Source: Bacteroidota bacterium (GTDB lineage Bacteria; Bacteroidota; Bacteroidia; NS11-12g; UBA9320). From it: a stretch of DNA of 47,199 nucleotides. This document shows, piece after piece, positions 36,530-44,880 of the stretch. Within the stretch, counting starts at the first letter, position 1. Each line of letters starts with the position of its first letter. The notes beneath the pieces are model-generated. The model saw nothing but the letters and a program-made list of their open reading frames with translations. It had not been told where the DNA came from and did not search any database. The position numbers were made by a program, and so were the translations under genes. The stretch lies in assembly GCA_013359235.1 (NCBI GenBank), contig JABWCE010000019.1:1-47199 (forward strand), written 5' to 3'.

Positions 36530-37800
36530 ATCATTGATCTGACAGCTTCAACAAGTTTATCAAGTTCGGCAGTATTATTATATATATGCGGAGTAATTCT
36601 CACACCTTTAATAGCAGGATGGTCAATAGCTACACTAAAAATTTTATGTTTTTCAAACAGTTTTTCGGCAAGTTGCTGTGGAGTGTATTTTGAAATACCA
36701 AAATTTGCAATTGCACAACTTCTGTTTTCATCACTTATCGGGGTATTTATTGTAATTTCGGGATAATTTTTTATTCTGTCAACCCAGTAATTTTTCAAAT
36801 ATCTCAACCTTTTCTCTTTTAGTTCGCTACCAATAGCATTATGAAAATTTATTGCTTCATTTATTGCCATAATTGTATGTACGGGTTTGGTGCCGGTGTG
36901 TTCAAATTTTCGAATATTATCATTGGCATAATCACTATCGCCCATTAAAGGATAAATTTTGCTGATAAATTTTTTCTTTACCGCCAAAAAACCTACACCA
37001 AGTGGACAACAAAGCCATTTGTGAAAACTTGCTCCTAAATAATCGGCATCAAGTTGCTTTGCATTAAAATTTATATGAGCTACACTGTGGGCAGCATCTA
37101 CTATTACTTCTATTCCGCGTTTGTGAGCCTCGTCGGCAATTTTTCTTACAGGTATTATTTGTCCGCTTAGGTTTATTAAATGAGTTAAATGAATTATTTT
37201 AGTTTTAGGTGTAACCAGCGACATATATGAATTAACAATTTCTTCGTCCAACAATGGATTGATAGATATATTAGCGGTTTTTAAAACTATTCCATATCTT
37301 TTTACTTGTTGCTCAAAAGCTGCAATCATACTTCCGTAATCTTGGTTGCCAACAATTACTTCATCGCCTTTCTTCCATGGATAGCCTGAAATTATGGTGT
37401 TAAGCGATTCTGTGGTGTTTCGGGTAATGGCAAGCTCTTCAGTATCTAATGATAAAAATGAAGCGAGATTTTTTCTTGTGTTTTCTATTTCTTCGTGCTG
37501 TTGCTTTCGCATAAACCAGCTCGTATTTGAGTTTATGTATTTTGCTTTTGAAATATGAAAATTCTCGGTACTTAATGGTTGAGGACTAAAATACCCGTTT
37601 TCCAGATTTATATAATCTTTTTGAAACCTAAACATTTCCCTTACAGTTTTCCAATAATTTTCATCAGAATATGTTTCATCATCTTTTTTCGAAAGTTTAT
37701 TAATATATTCATTCTTATCTTGAAAAATATTATAATCCAATCCTAAAGTAATACTCGAAAGCATAATACTACTATTGCTTATAAAAGTTTTGCGTTTCAT
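36526..37800 (-). CDS. Aminotransferase class V (cysteine desulfurase/isopenicillin-N epimerase-like), possibly exported
   Basis: A 424-aa PLP enzyme of fold type I. The Schiff-base Lys is K261 (GASFHKWLCCPLGVG), PLP contacts are AITRNTTESLN and VDAAHSVAHINF (Asp and His), and the active-site region SGQIIPVRKIADEAHKRG is present. The N-terminal 90 residues hold MKRKTFISNSSIMLSSITLG, an R/K-rich start and a short hydrophobic stretch similar to a Tat signal. Relatives annotated as isopenicillin-N epimerase-like often carry Tat signals, but here the twin arginine is K-R-K, so export is uncertain. No partner genes such as IscU/SufU are nearby. Substrate unknown. Confidence 0.88.
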   Translation of the reverse strand: MKRKTFISNSSIMLSSITLGLDYNIFQDKNEYINKLSKKDDETYSDENYWKTVREMFRFQKDYINLENGYFSPQPLSTENFHISKAKYINSNTSWFMRKQQHEEIENTRKNLASFLSLDTEELAITRNTTESLNTIISGYPWKKGDEVIVGNQDYGSMIAAFEQQVKRYGIVLKTANISINPLLDEEIVNSYMSLVTPKTKIIHLTHLINLSGQIIPVRKIADEAHKRGIEVIVDAAHSVAHINFNAKQLDADYLGASFHKWLCCPLGVGFLAVKKKFISKIYPLMGDSDYANDNIRKFEHTGTKPVHTIMAINEAINFHNAIGSELKEKRLRYLKNYWVDRIKNYPEITINTPISDENRSCAIANFGISKYTPQQLAEKLFEKHKIFSVAIDHPAIKGVRITPHIYNNTAELDKLVEAVRSMI

Positions 37801-37895
37801 ATTTTTATTGCCACTAAATTAAATATATTTTATTGCAAAAAAATGACAGGGGTAGTTTTTACTTTTTGTGTATTAAAAGAAATAAAGATTTTTGT

Positions 37896-38075
37896 ATGTC
37901 ACGTATAAATTGTCCAAATTGTAACAATCACAGCTATCGCATAGCTTTAAACAATGATTTTGGAGTAAAAAAACATTTTGTAGGCAAACTATTACTAAAA
38001 TTAGGATATTTCCCTTCGTTTATCAAAAATTTACCTATCAAATGCAATGTATGCAGTTATAGTTGGAAAGCTTGA
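37896..38075 (+). CDS. Small zinc-ribbon protein (59 aa)
   Basis: The ATG at 37896 (MSRINCPNCNNHSYRI) is the likely start; the frame upstream to 37833 adds only a non-conserved leader. Two knuckles, CPNC at the start and CNVC near the end (KCNVCSYSWKA), could bind one zinc ion, and between them lies a basic hydrophobic linker (FVGKLLLKLGYFPSFIK). It stands alone between two minus-strand genes, in a 270-bp gap that would otherwise be empty. Coding status is moderately secure because of the two intact Cys pairs; function unknown. Confidence 0.6.
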   Translation: MSRINCPNCNNHSYRIALNNDFGVKKHFVGKLLLKLGYFPSFIKNLPIKCNVCSYSWKA

Positions 38076-38087
38076 AACAAAGTATTG

Positions 38088-38627
38088 TTACCAGTCATCT
38101 TTTTTCTTGGCAGGCGGATTTTTCACAGCCTGAACTAATTCTTTTTTAAGATTTTCAAAATAATCAAGAGTTTGTTTTATATAGCTTTGATATTTTTCAA
38201 AATTGTAATCAGGGTCATTGGTATCCATCCATTTCGAAGCATCAAAATACGATGCTTGTTTCCAGTGAATACGTGTAATTGTGTATCTAAACTTTCCGTC
38301 TTTAAAATTTAAAGTTATTGTATATCCTACAATACCTTCAAAATGTTCAACTCCTTTTTTATCAATAATTTTAAGTTTAAACTGTGCTTTGCCTTCAATT
38401 TCGCCCGTTTCGGGGTTTTTTGTCTGTATTACTCCATTGGGATTGGGGTAAAATTTGTTTATCCAAGCAATGGCTCTGTCATACAAATCAGTTTTTGTAG
38501 AGCCTGTAGCTTCTACTACTTCTTTTATTTCGGCTTGTTTTGTTTCTTCATTTACGGGCAAAACAAGCTGAGCTTTAGTTTGGCTTAAAACAATAGAAAA
38601 CAAAAATGTAAAAAGTGTTTTTTTCAT
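38088..38627 (-). CDS. DUF4468 domain protein, exported
   Basis: A 179-aa secreted or periplasmic protein with signal peptide (MKKTLFTFLFSIVLSQTKA). The mature part follows the DUF4468 layout, which has a TBP-like fold: KTDLYDRAIAWINKFYPNPN, IEGKAQFKL, GYTITLNFKDGKFRYTITRI, and a C-terminal helical tail (YIKQTLDYFENLKKELVQAV) with a Lys/Asp-rich end. These proteins are common in Bacteroidota and have no known role. The gene is transcribed toward the zinc-ribbon gene, leaving 12 bp between their stops, and faces away from the ACP phosphodiesterase-like gene. Confidence 0.88.
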   Translation of the reverse strand: MKKTLFTFLFSIVLSQTKAQLVLPVNEETKQAEIKEVVEATGSTKTDLYDRAIAWINKFYPNPNGVIQTKNPETGEIEGKAQFKLKIIDKKGVEHFEGIVGYTITLNFKDGKFRYTITRIHWKQASYFDASKWMDTNDPDYNFEKYQSYIKQTLDYFENLKKELVQAVKNPPAKKKDDW

Positions 38628-38745
38628 ATTTCAAAATTATTAAAAAACATTTAAACCATAAATAGTGAATATATCTTACTAAAAACTGTTGTAAAAAAGT
38701 AAATTAAAACAGTATAAAAAAATTGTAGCTTAATTTGCATAAAAT

Positions 38746-39399
38746 TTGAATCTTTTAGCACATTACTATTTTAGCTCAAAACAAGGGAAACATTGGTACA
38801 ATGCTGGTTTGCTTTTTCCTGATTTGTTAAAAATTTTTAAATCAAAAATACACTTATCAAAAATAGAAAAAACAAATTTTGAAAATTCAGAAATTACCGA
38901 TTTAAAATACGGAATAGCATCACATAAGGCTGTTGATAAGGTTTTTCACAATTGGCAATGGTTTTTGTCAAAAAACCACGAAATTTTAAATAAATTAAGA
39001 AAAAGTAAACTCAATTTTGAACGCGACTGGGTATTGTCGCACATTTTTATCGAAATGGCAATTGACTGCTATCTTTCGGCTCATTATTCACAAGTTGTTG
39101 AAGAGTTGTACAATGATTTTGAAAAATGCAATAATGGGATTTGGAAAATATTATTTGACAAATGTGAAATTGACGATTTTAATAGATGGGAGTCAGGTTT
39201 AGGTAATTTTTTAAAAATAAAATACATTTACAAATACAAAGATACTTCGGCAATAATTTATTCGTTAAACCGTATATACGAAAGTACAGGTATTGGAAAA
39301 TTTGATGAAAAGCAAAACGATTATTTGTTATTATTGTTGATTGAAATATTACCTGAAATAAATTATAAAATCTCAGAATTAAAAAAAATAATAGAATGA
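38746..39399 (+). CDS. ACP phosphodiesterase-like protein (DUF479/AcpH family)
   Basis: 217 aa. The family includes E. coli AcpH, which removes the phosphopantetheine arm from acyl carrier protein. The start is the TTG at 38746: it directly yields MNLLAHYYFS, the counterpart of the canonical MNFLAHLYLS start of the family, and a stop lies two codons before it, so no other start is possible. Further marks: AGLLFPDLLKIF, GIASHKAVDKVFHN (His/Asp residues of the HD-like site) and DWVLSHIFIEMAIDCYLS. The last four bases overlap the next gene as ATGA (39396-39399), a translationally coupled pair. The enzyme activity is inferred from the family only. Confidence 0.8.
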   Translation: MNLLAHYYFSSKQGKHWYNAGLLFPDLLKIFKSKIHLSKIEKTNFENSEITDLKYGIASHKAVDKVFHNWQWFLSKNHEILNKLRKSKLNFERDWVLSHIFIEMAIDCYLSAHYSQVVEELYNDFEKCNNGIWKILFDKCEIDDFNRWESGLGNFLKIKYIYKYKDTSAIIYSLNRIYESTGIGKFDEKQNDYLLLLLIEILPEINYKISELKKIIE

Positions 39400-40475
39400 A
39401 AAAATATATTTGGGTTGCAATTGCATTATTTGGTATTTCAGATGTTTTTTCACAAAGCACACCCAAGTACAGCAATGAATTTCTAAACATAGGTGTTGGC
39501 GCCGCAGCATTTGGAATGTCAAACGCAGTTGTTGCATCAGTAAACGATGTTCATGCAGGATATTGGAACCCTTCAGGTTTGTTGAATATAACAGACAATA
39601 TTCAGCTTTCATTTATGCACTCTCCTTATTTGGCAGGAATTGCAAATTACGATTATGGAGCATTTTCTACAAAAATAGATAATGAAAGAGCTATCGGCAT
39701 ATCGTTTATAAGGCTTAGTGTTGATGGTATTCCAAATACAATGGATTTAATAAGAAACGGACAAATAGACTACAATAGAGTTACAAGTTTTTCGGCAAGC
39801 GATATTGCTTTTATTTTCAGCTATGCACAAAAATCAAAAATTGAAGGTTTGAATACCGGATTTAATGCAAAAATAATTCATCGAAAAGCAGGCCAATTCA
39901 CTACTGCATGGGGGTTTGGTATTGATGCATCATTGCAGTATAAAACTTCAAACAATTGGCAGTTTGGCTTGATGGCACGTGATATTACAAGTACTTTCAA
40001 CTCCTGGAAATTCAATTTTTCGAATGCCGAAAAAGATGTGTTTATAAAAACAAATAATGAAATTCCTAAAAATTCATTAGAAATTACTTTGCCGCAGTTT
40101 TTGCTTGGTGCAGGCAAACTTTTCGAATTAAATAAAAATATGGGAATAAGAAGTGAGGTGAATGGATTAATTAATACTGACGGCAGAAGAAACGTATTGA
40201 TTAGCTCTAAAATATTAAATTTTGACCCGGCACTGGGGGTTGAATTCGATTATAAGAAAACGGTTTATTTAAGATTGGGCGTTGGGAAATTTCAAAGAGA
40301 ACTTAACATAAACAACAAAAAAGAACTTACCATGCAACCAAATGCCGGTATTGGAATTAACCTTGGAAACATCAATATAGATTATGCCCTGTCAGACATT
40401 GGCAATATTTCATCATCACTTTACAGCAATATATTTTCTGTAAAATTTAAGGTTAATAAAAAGTCTTCAAAATAA
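39396..40475 (+). CDS. PorV/PorQ-family outer-membrane protein
   Basis: A 359-aa barrel protein with signal peptide (KKYIWVAIALFGISDVFSQ). It opens with the PorV/PorQ hallmark FLNIGVGAAAFGMSNAVVAS followed by HAGYWNPSGLLNI (the conserved W-N-P-x-G), then alternating strands to an ending in FSVKFKVNKKSSK. PorV and PorQ act with the T9SS attachment complex at the outer membrane, and this window contains T9SS cargo, so such a role is reasonable. Which member it is cannot be told here; porV itself usually sits beside porU, which is not seen. Coupled by ATGA to the ACP phosphodiesterase-like gene. Confidence 0.85.
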   Translation: MKKYIWVAIALFGISDVFSQSTPKYSNEFLNIGVGAAAFGMSNAVVASVNDVHAGYWNPSGLLNITDNIQLSFMHSPYLAGIANYDYGAFSTKIDNERAIGISFIRLSVDGIPNTMDLIRNGQIDYNRVTSFSASDIAFIFSYAQKSKIEGLNTGFNAKIIHRKAGQFTTAWGFGIDASLQYKTSNNWQFGLMARDITSTFNSWKFNFSNAEKDVFIKTNNEIPKNSLEITLPQFLLGAGKLFELNKNMGIRSEVNGLINTDGRRNVLISSKILNFDPALGVEFDYKKTVYLRLGVGKFQRELNINNKKELTMQPNAGIGINLGNINIDYALSDIGNISSSLYSNIFSVKFKVNKKSSK

Positions 40476-40560
40476 AAATTTGCTTAATCTAAAAAAATAA
40501 AAAAGATTAAGTTTGGCTAAGAGCAAAAAAAAAATTAGTTTTGCACACTCAAAAAAAAAT

Positions 40561-40632
<72 letters not shown>

Positions 40633-40644
40633 CAAAAACACTTT

Positions 40645-40680
40645 ATCCCAATTCGAAATTTAAACGAGTTGGGATTTTTT
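40645..40680 (+). terminator. Rho-independent terminator after tRNA-fMet
   Basis: ATCCCAATTCG (40645-40655) pairs with CGAGTTGGGAT (40665-40675) through 11 pairs, including one G-T. The loop is 9 bases and TTTTT follows. It ends the tRNA transcript and lies just before era, whose start must therefore be downstream. Confidence 0.85.
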
Positions 40681-40701
40681 ATAATAATTAAATTAAAAAA
40701 A

Positions 40702-41577
40702 GTGCACAAATCAGCTTTTATAACAATAATAGGAAAGCCAAACGCAGGTAAATCTACTTTTTTAAACTCATTGATGGGTTATAGGTTTTGTATAGTATCG
40801 CCCAAGGCACAAACTACACGTCATCGTATCAAAGGATTTATTTCTACACCCGAATACCAACTTGTGTTTTCTGATACTCCGGGAATAATAATTCCAAAAT
40901 ATAAAATGCAGGAGGCAATGATGGAATCGGTAAAAGAAAGCCTTGAAGATGCAGATATACTAATGCTTGTATTAGACGAAGCTGATGATGATTTGGGAAA
41001 TGAAGTTACAGAAATAATCAAAAATTTTGAAGGGAAAAAAATACTTATTCTAAACAAAGTTGATAAACTAAGCGAAACAAATATTACAGAAAAAACCGAA
41101 AAATGGAAAAAATCAGGATTGTTTTACGGTGTAGTTCCATACTCTGCATTAATGCCGTTTAATCAGAATAAAATGCTTGAATTTTTACTTGAAATATCGC
41201 CCGAACATCCCAAATATTTTCCCGACGACGAACTAAGCGACCGCAATCTCAGATTTTTTGTAAGTGAAATTATCAGAGAAAAAATACTTTTAAATTACGA
41301 AAAAGAAATTCCATATTCGGTTGAAATAGTTGTTGATAGTTTTAAAGAAGAAGAAAACATTACAAAAATAAATGCAACAATTTTTGTTGAACGCCAATCT
41401 CAAAAAATAATTTTAATAGGCAAAGGCGGGTTGGCATTGAAAAAAGCTGCAACCGAAGCCCGTAAAGACATTGAAAAATTTATTGATAAAAAAGTTTATC
41501 TCGAAGTTTTTGTAAAAATTAAAAAAGACTGGCGAAACAGCGAAAAAGAGTTGAAACGATTTGGATATAAAGAATAA
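40702..41577 (+). CDS. era: GTPase Era
   Basis: Ribosome-associated GTPase needed for 16S rRNA and 30S maturation. The GTG at 40702 gives VHKSAFITIIGKPNAGKS, and I prefer it. Longer frames would read through the terminator and the 3' end of the tRNA. G1 is GKPNAGKS, G3 is DTPGI, G4 is NKVD, G5 region SALMPF. The C-terminal KH domain follows (IREKILLNYEKEIPYS, then GKGGLALKKAATEARKDIE), which binds the 3' end of 16S rRNA. 291 aa, normal size. It is followed by der after 6 bases, forming a GTPase pair. Confidence 0.96.
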   Translation: MHKSAFITIIGKPNAGKSTFLNSLMGYRFCIVSPKAQTTRHRIKGFISTPEYQLVFSDTPGIIIPKYKMQEAMMESVKESLEDADILMLVLDEADDDLGNEVTEIIKNFEGKKILILNKVDKLSETNITEKTEKWKKSGLFYGVVPYSALMPFNQNKMLEFLLEISPEHPKYFPDDELSDRNLRFFVSEIIREKILLNYEKEIPYSVEIVVDSFKEEENITKINATIFVERQSQKIILIGKGGLALKKAATEARKDIEKFIDKKVYLEVFVKIKKDWRNSEKELKRFGYKE

Positions 41578-41583
41578 CCATAT

Positions 41584-42888
41584 ATGAGCATTGTAGCAAT
41601 AGTAGGAAGACCAAATGTAGGAAAGTCAACTCTGTTTAATCGAATGGTAGAAGACCGTAAAGCAATTGTAGATGATGTAAGCGGTGTAACACGCGACCGT
41701 CATTACGGAAAATGCGAATGGACAGGTACAGAATTTACAATTGTAGATACCGGAGGTTTTGTGTCAGACAGTAAAGATATATTCGAAAAAAATACGAGTA
41801 ATCAAGTTTTAATTGCTGTAAAAGAAGCCGATGCCTTGATTTTTATGGTTGATTGCACAGCGGGGGTTACCGAAGAAGACAAGGAGTTTGGAAGAATTTT
41901 AAGAAAGTCAAGTAAACCAGTATTTCTTGCAATAAACAAAACTGATAATAATCAAAGAATAGAAAATAGCTCTGAATTTTATGAACTTGGCTTCGAAAAT
42001 ATTTTTCCAATTGCTTCAATTTCGGGCTTTGGAACTGGCGAATTGCTTGATGAAATTGTAAAAATACTGCCCGAAAAAACTATTGAAGACCTTACTGTTT
42101 TACCAAAAATTGCAATAGTAGGAAGACCAAATGTAGGCAAAAGTTCGCTTTGCAATGCCTTGCTTGGCGAAGAAAGAAATATTGTTACTGATATACCAGG
42201 AACAACACGCGATAGCATTAATTCTTATTACAATTACTACGGCAAACAATTTATTCTTACTGATACAGCCGGGATAAGAAAAAAAGGGAAAGTAAACGAA
42301 GATATTGAATTTTACAGTGTTATGCGAAGCATTAAAGCTATTGAAGATTCAGATGTTATATTGTTGCTTATTGATGCTAAAGATGGAATAGAAAGTCAAG
42401 ATATAAATCTGTTTAGATTAGCACAAAAAAACGGCAAAGGCATAGTAATAGTTGTAAACAAATGGGATTTGGTAGAAGATAAAGAAACAAATACTTTAAA
42501 AAATTATCAGGAAAAAATAAAACACAAAATTGCCCCATTTACCGATGTTCCAATTCTGTTCATTTCAGCATTAAGCAAGCAGAGAATTTTTAAAGCTATG
42601 GAAACAGCACTTGAAGTTTTTAAAAATCTATCGAATAAAATTAAAACATCAAACTTAAATGAAGTGATGCTGCAAATAATAGAGAATACGCCACCGCCGG
42701 CAGTAAAAGGAAAATATATTAAAATAAAGTACATAACCCAGCTACCTACCAAAAAAGTTAGTTTTGCTTTTTTTTGCAACTTACCTCAATACATCCCCGA
42801 AAGTTATAAACGCTTTCTCGAAAACCGTCTTAGAGAGAAGTTTTCGTTCAGTGGAATTCCTTTATTTTTATATTTTAGAAAAAAATAA
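41584..42888 (+). CDS. der: GTPase Der (EngA)
   Basis: Double GTPase required for 50S ribosome assembly. 434 aa with two G domains in tandem. Each has its own GRPNVGKS P-loop (near residues 8-15 and 180-187), a DTGGF or DTAGI switch, and NKTD or NKWD. The C-terminal KH-like domain ends SGIPLFLYFRKK. All nucleotide motifs are intact. It lies 6 bases after era, so the two are co-transcribed and probably co-regulated with ribosome production. Confidence 0.97.
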   Translation: MSIVAIVGRPNVGKSTLFNRMVEDRKAIVDDVSGVTRDRHYGKCEWTGTEFTIVDTGGFVSDSKDIFEKNTSNQVLIAVKEADALIFMVDCTAGVTEEDKEFGRILRKSSKPVFLAINKTDNNQRIENSSEFYELGFENIFPIASISGFGTGELLDEIVKILPEKTIEDLTVLPKIAIVGRPNVGKSSLCNALLGEERNIVTDIPGTTRDSINSYYNYYGKQFILTDTAGIRKKGKVNEDIEFYSVMRSIKAIEDSDVILLLIDAKDGIESQDINLFRLAQKNGKGIVIVVNKWDLVEDKETNTLKNYQEKIKHKIAPFTDVPILFISALSKQRIFKAMETALEVFKNLSNKIKTSNLNEVMLQIIENTPPPAVKGKYIKIKYITQLPTKKVSFAFFCNLPQYIPESYKRFLENRLREKFSFSGIPLFLYFRKK

Positions 42889-42897
42889 AAATAAATC

Positions 42898-42928
42898 TTG
42901 CTTGTTTAATTGCTTAATTATACTTTTG
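42898..42928 (+). promoter_or_regulatory. Promoter of the small Ala-rich lipoprotein
   Basis: TTG (42898-42900), a 20-base spacer and TACTTTTG (42921-42928) fit the Bacteroidota -33 and -7 elements. Transcription would begin about 25 bases before the ATG at 42960. The end of der lies just upstream, so this gene has its own promoter. Confidence 0.55.
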
Positions 42929-42959
42929 CAACGTTTAACTGAAAAAATAATTTAAGAAC

Positions 42960-43163
42960 ATGAAAAAGTTTATTGCAATTTTCGCTATTATCGCTACTTT
43001 TGGTTTCGTAGCATGTAACAATTCTACTGAAACTACAGAAGAAAACACAGATTCTACTCAAGCAGAAGCTACAGAACAAGTTGAAGAAACAGCTCCAGCT
43101 GTTGATTCTACTGCTGCTGCTCCAGCTACTGATTCTACTGCTGCTGCTCCAGCTGCAAAGTAA
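42960..43163 (+). CDS. Small Ala/Thr/Glu-rich lipoprotein with tandem repeats
   Basis: A 67-aa predicted lipoprotein: signal MKKFIAIFAIIATFGFVAC with Cys19 as the lipidated residue, then a mature chain of Ala, Thr, Glu, Ser and Pro only, without any aromatic residue. It ends with two VDSTAAAPA/TDSTAAAPA units (27-bp DNA repeats at 43101-43154). Codons are narrow, with GCT for nearly every Ala, a mark of high expression and different from its neighbours. Its own promoter and terminator fit an abundant small envelope protein. Likely anionic and disordered; role unknown. Homologues with the same composition occur in Bacteroidota. Confidence 0.85.
   Translation: MKKFIAIFAIIATFGFVACNNSTETTEENTDSTQAEATEQVEETAPAVDSTAAAPATDSTAAAPAAK
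43101..43154 (+). repeat. 27-bp tandem repeat (two units) inside the small lipoprotein gene
   Basis: Units at 43101-43127 and 43128-43154 differ at two of 27 bases (GTT versus ACT at the start). Both encode xDSTAAAPA. In-frame gain or loss of units would change tail length without breaking the gene. Confidence 0.85.
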
Positions 43164-43189
43164 TCTTGTAGATTTTAAAAAATTTAAAC

Positions 43190-43217
43190 AAAGGTCGCTA
43201 TTAATTGGCGACCTTTT
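43190..43217 (+). terminator. Rho-independent terminator of the small lipoprotein gene
   Basis: AAAGGTCGC (43190-43198) pairs with GCGACCTTT (43208-43216) through nine perfect pairs with a 9-base loop, followed by a short T-rich tail. Strong and correctly placed 27 bp after the stop. Confidence 0.85.
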
Positions 43218-43381
43218 GTTATTTTATGAGATATTAAAATTTTAATATAAAATTGTTTTTTAAGCTGTCAAAGCTAATTCTTGCTAATTTTAAAGCCGAA
43301 ATTAGAAATTGTAAACAATTAATTAGAAAATGAATAAAATTTAATTTTAAATTTGTTTAAAAAAAATCAATTTCAAATCGT

Positions 43382-44662
43382 ATGAAAGAAAACCTTTTAC
43401 ATTTTTTATGGCAAAATTTACTTTTTGATACTTCGAATATTACAAGTGAAGATAATTCTCAAATTCAAATAATAAAACGCGGAACATATAATACTGATTC
43501 AGGTCCTGATTTTTTAAATGCTAAAATAAAAATAAACGATACAATTTGGGCAGGAAACATTGAAATTCATGTAAAATCAAGCGATTGGCACTCTCACAAT
43601 CATCATAAGGATATAAATTACAACAATACAATTTTACATGTGTGCTGGGAGTACGATAAGCCAGCATATCGCAAGGATGGTACAGAAATAACATGCATTA
43701 CACTTAAAAAAAGAGTTAAGTCAAATTTGCTTGACCGCTATACTCATTTAATGAATAATAAAAATATTATTCCATGCAGTTTTTTTATAAAAAGTATAGA
43801 TGAACTTACATGGAAAATGTGGGAAGAAAGAATGTTGATTGAACGACTTGAAAACAAAACTTCAGAAATATTTAAAACACTAGAAAAATGTAAAAATGAT
43901 TGGCATCAGGCATTTTATGAGAAAATTGCATGGTCTTTCGGCTTGAAAATAAATGCTGAAACATTTCAAAACTTGGCAATTAATATCCCGATTAAAATTC
44001 TATCAATACATAAAAATAATCTCACACAAATAGAAGCTATGCTATTTGGTACTGCGGGTTTTCTAAATTTTGACAAGGACGATGATTATTACCGTAAACT
44101 GCAAAAAGAATATATTTTTTTAAAACACAAATACAAACTTGATGAAATAAGTAATACAAAATGGAAGCTATTAAGGCTTAGACCAGCAAATTTTCCTACT
44201 GTAAGAATTGCTCAATTTGCTAATTTGATACATAAAGCAGAAAATATGTTTTCGAAAATTTTAGAAAATCCGAATATCAAATTTATTGAAACTTTACTAA
44301 AATCTGGCACTTCAGAATATTGGAAAAAACATTATAATTTCGGAGTAAAATCTACTATTAAACAAAAATCAACGGGAGATTTTTTTATTTACAACACAAT
44401 AATAAACACTATAGTTCCATTTGTTTTTGCTTACGGAAAGTACAAAGATGACGAGGTGTTGAAAGAAAAAGCCATATCAATTTTAAATAACCTTACAGCC
44501 GAAAAAAACTCAATAATTACCAAATGGAAAGAGTTGGGATTTGATCCAAAAAATTCATTTCAAACTCAGGCAATTTTGCAATTAAATAACGAATATTGTA
44601 ATAATTACAAATGTTTAAATTGTAGTATTGGTTTTAAGATTTTGAAAAATGGCACAAATTAG
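43382..44662 (+). CDS. DUF2851 family protein
   Basis: A 426-aa cytoplasmic protein with the DUF2851 N-terminal signature: LLHFLWQNLLF, IIKRGTYNTDSGPDFLNAKI, WAGNIEIHVKSSDWHSHNHH and NNTILHVCWEYD, with conserved His residues that could bind a metal. The middle (EAMLFGTAGFLNF; LRLRPANFPTVRIAQFANL) also matches. The function of the family is unknown; the nuclease-like N-terminal arrangement (DSGPDF ... IEIHVKSSDW) resembles PD-(D/E)xK-type cores, an inference only. Its 3' end overlaps the PspC gene by 14 bases, a pairing seen widely in Bacteroidota. Confidence 0.9.
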   Translation: MKENLLHFLWQNLLFDTSNITSEDNSQIQIIKRGTYNTDSGPDFLNAKIKINDTIWAGNIEIHVKSSDWHSHNHHKDINYNNTILHVCWEYDKPAYRKDGTEITCITLKKRVKSNLLDRYTHLMNNKNIIPCSFFIKSIDELTWKMWEERMLIERLENKTSEIFKTLEKCKNDWHQAFYEKIAWSFGLKINAETFQNLAINIPIKILSIHKNNLTQIEAMLFGTAGFLNFDKDDDYYRKLQKEYIFLKHKYKLDEISNTKWKLLRLRPANFPTVRIAQFANLIHKAENMFSKILENPNIKFIETLLKSGTSEYWKKHYNFGVKSTIKQKSTGDFFIYNTIINTIVPFVFAYGKYKDDEVLKEKAISILNNLTAEKNSIITKWKELGFDPKNSFQTQAILQLNNEYCNNYKCLNCSIGFKILKNGTN

Positions 44663-44876
44663 CAGTTTTAAATATTTTCTTGAAAAAAACGCATTTGGAG
44701 TATGTACATTTATTGCTAAAAAAATGGGTATTAAAACCGAAAGAGTAAGGCTTTATTTTCTATACATTACATTTGGCACTTTAGGTTCAACAATAGTATT
44801 GTACCTACTTTTTGCTTTTTGGATTAATATTAAAAAATACCGCAACGAAGGCAAAAGGTCTGTTTGGGATTTGTAG
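44649..44876 (+). CDS. PspC-domain membrane protein
   Basis: 75 aa. An N-terminal PspC segment (FLEKNAFGVCTFIAKKMGIKTERVR) is followed by a single TM helix (YITFGTLGSTIVLYLLFAFWI) and a basic C-terminus. PspC proteins help sense membrane stress in enterobacteria. Here it is not with other psp genes but overlaps DUF2851 by 14 bases, so the two are translationally coupled. Four bases separate its stop from convergent glsB-like gene. Confidence 0.88.
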   Translation: MAQISSFKYFLEKNAFGVCTFIAKKMGIKTERVRLYFLYITFGTLGSTIVLYLLFAFWINIKKYRNEGKRSVWDL

Positions 44877-44880
44877 CGTT

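Noticed and set aside
43300-43381. Riboswitch or small ORF before the DUF2851 gene
   Set aside because: Only AT-rich sequence with a short AATTGT/ACAATT palindrome and a TAAATTTG box; no conserved riboswitch core seen.
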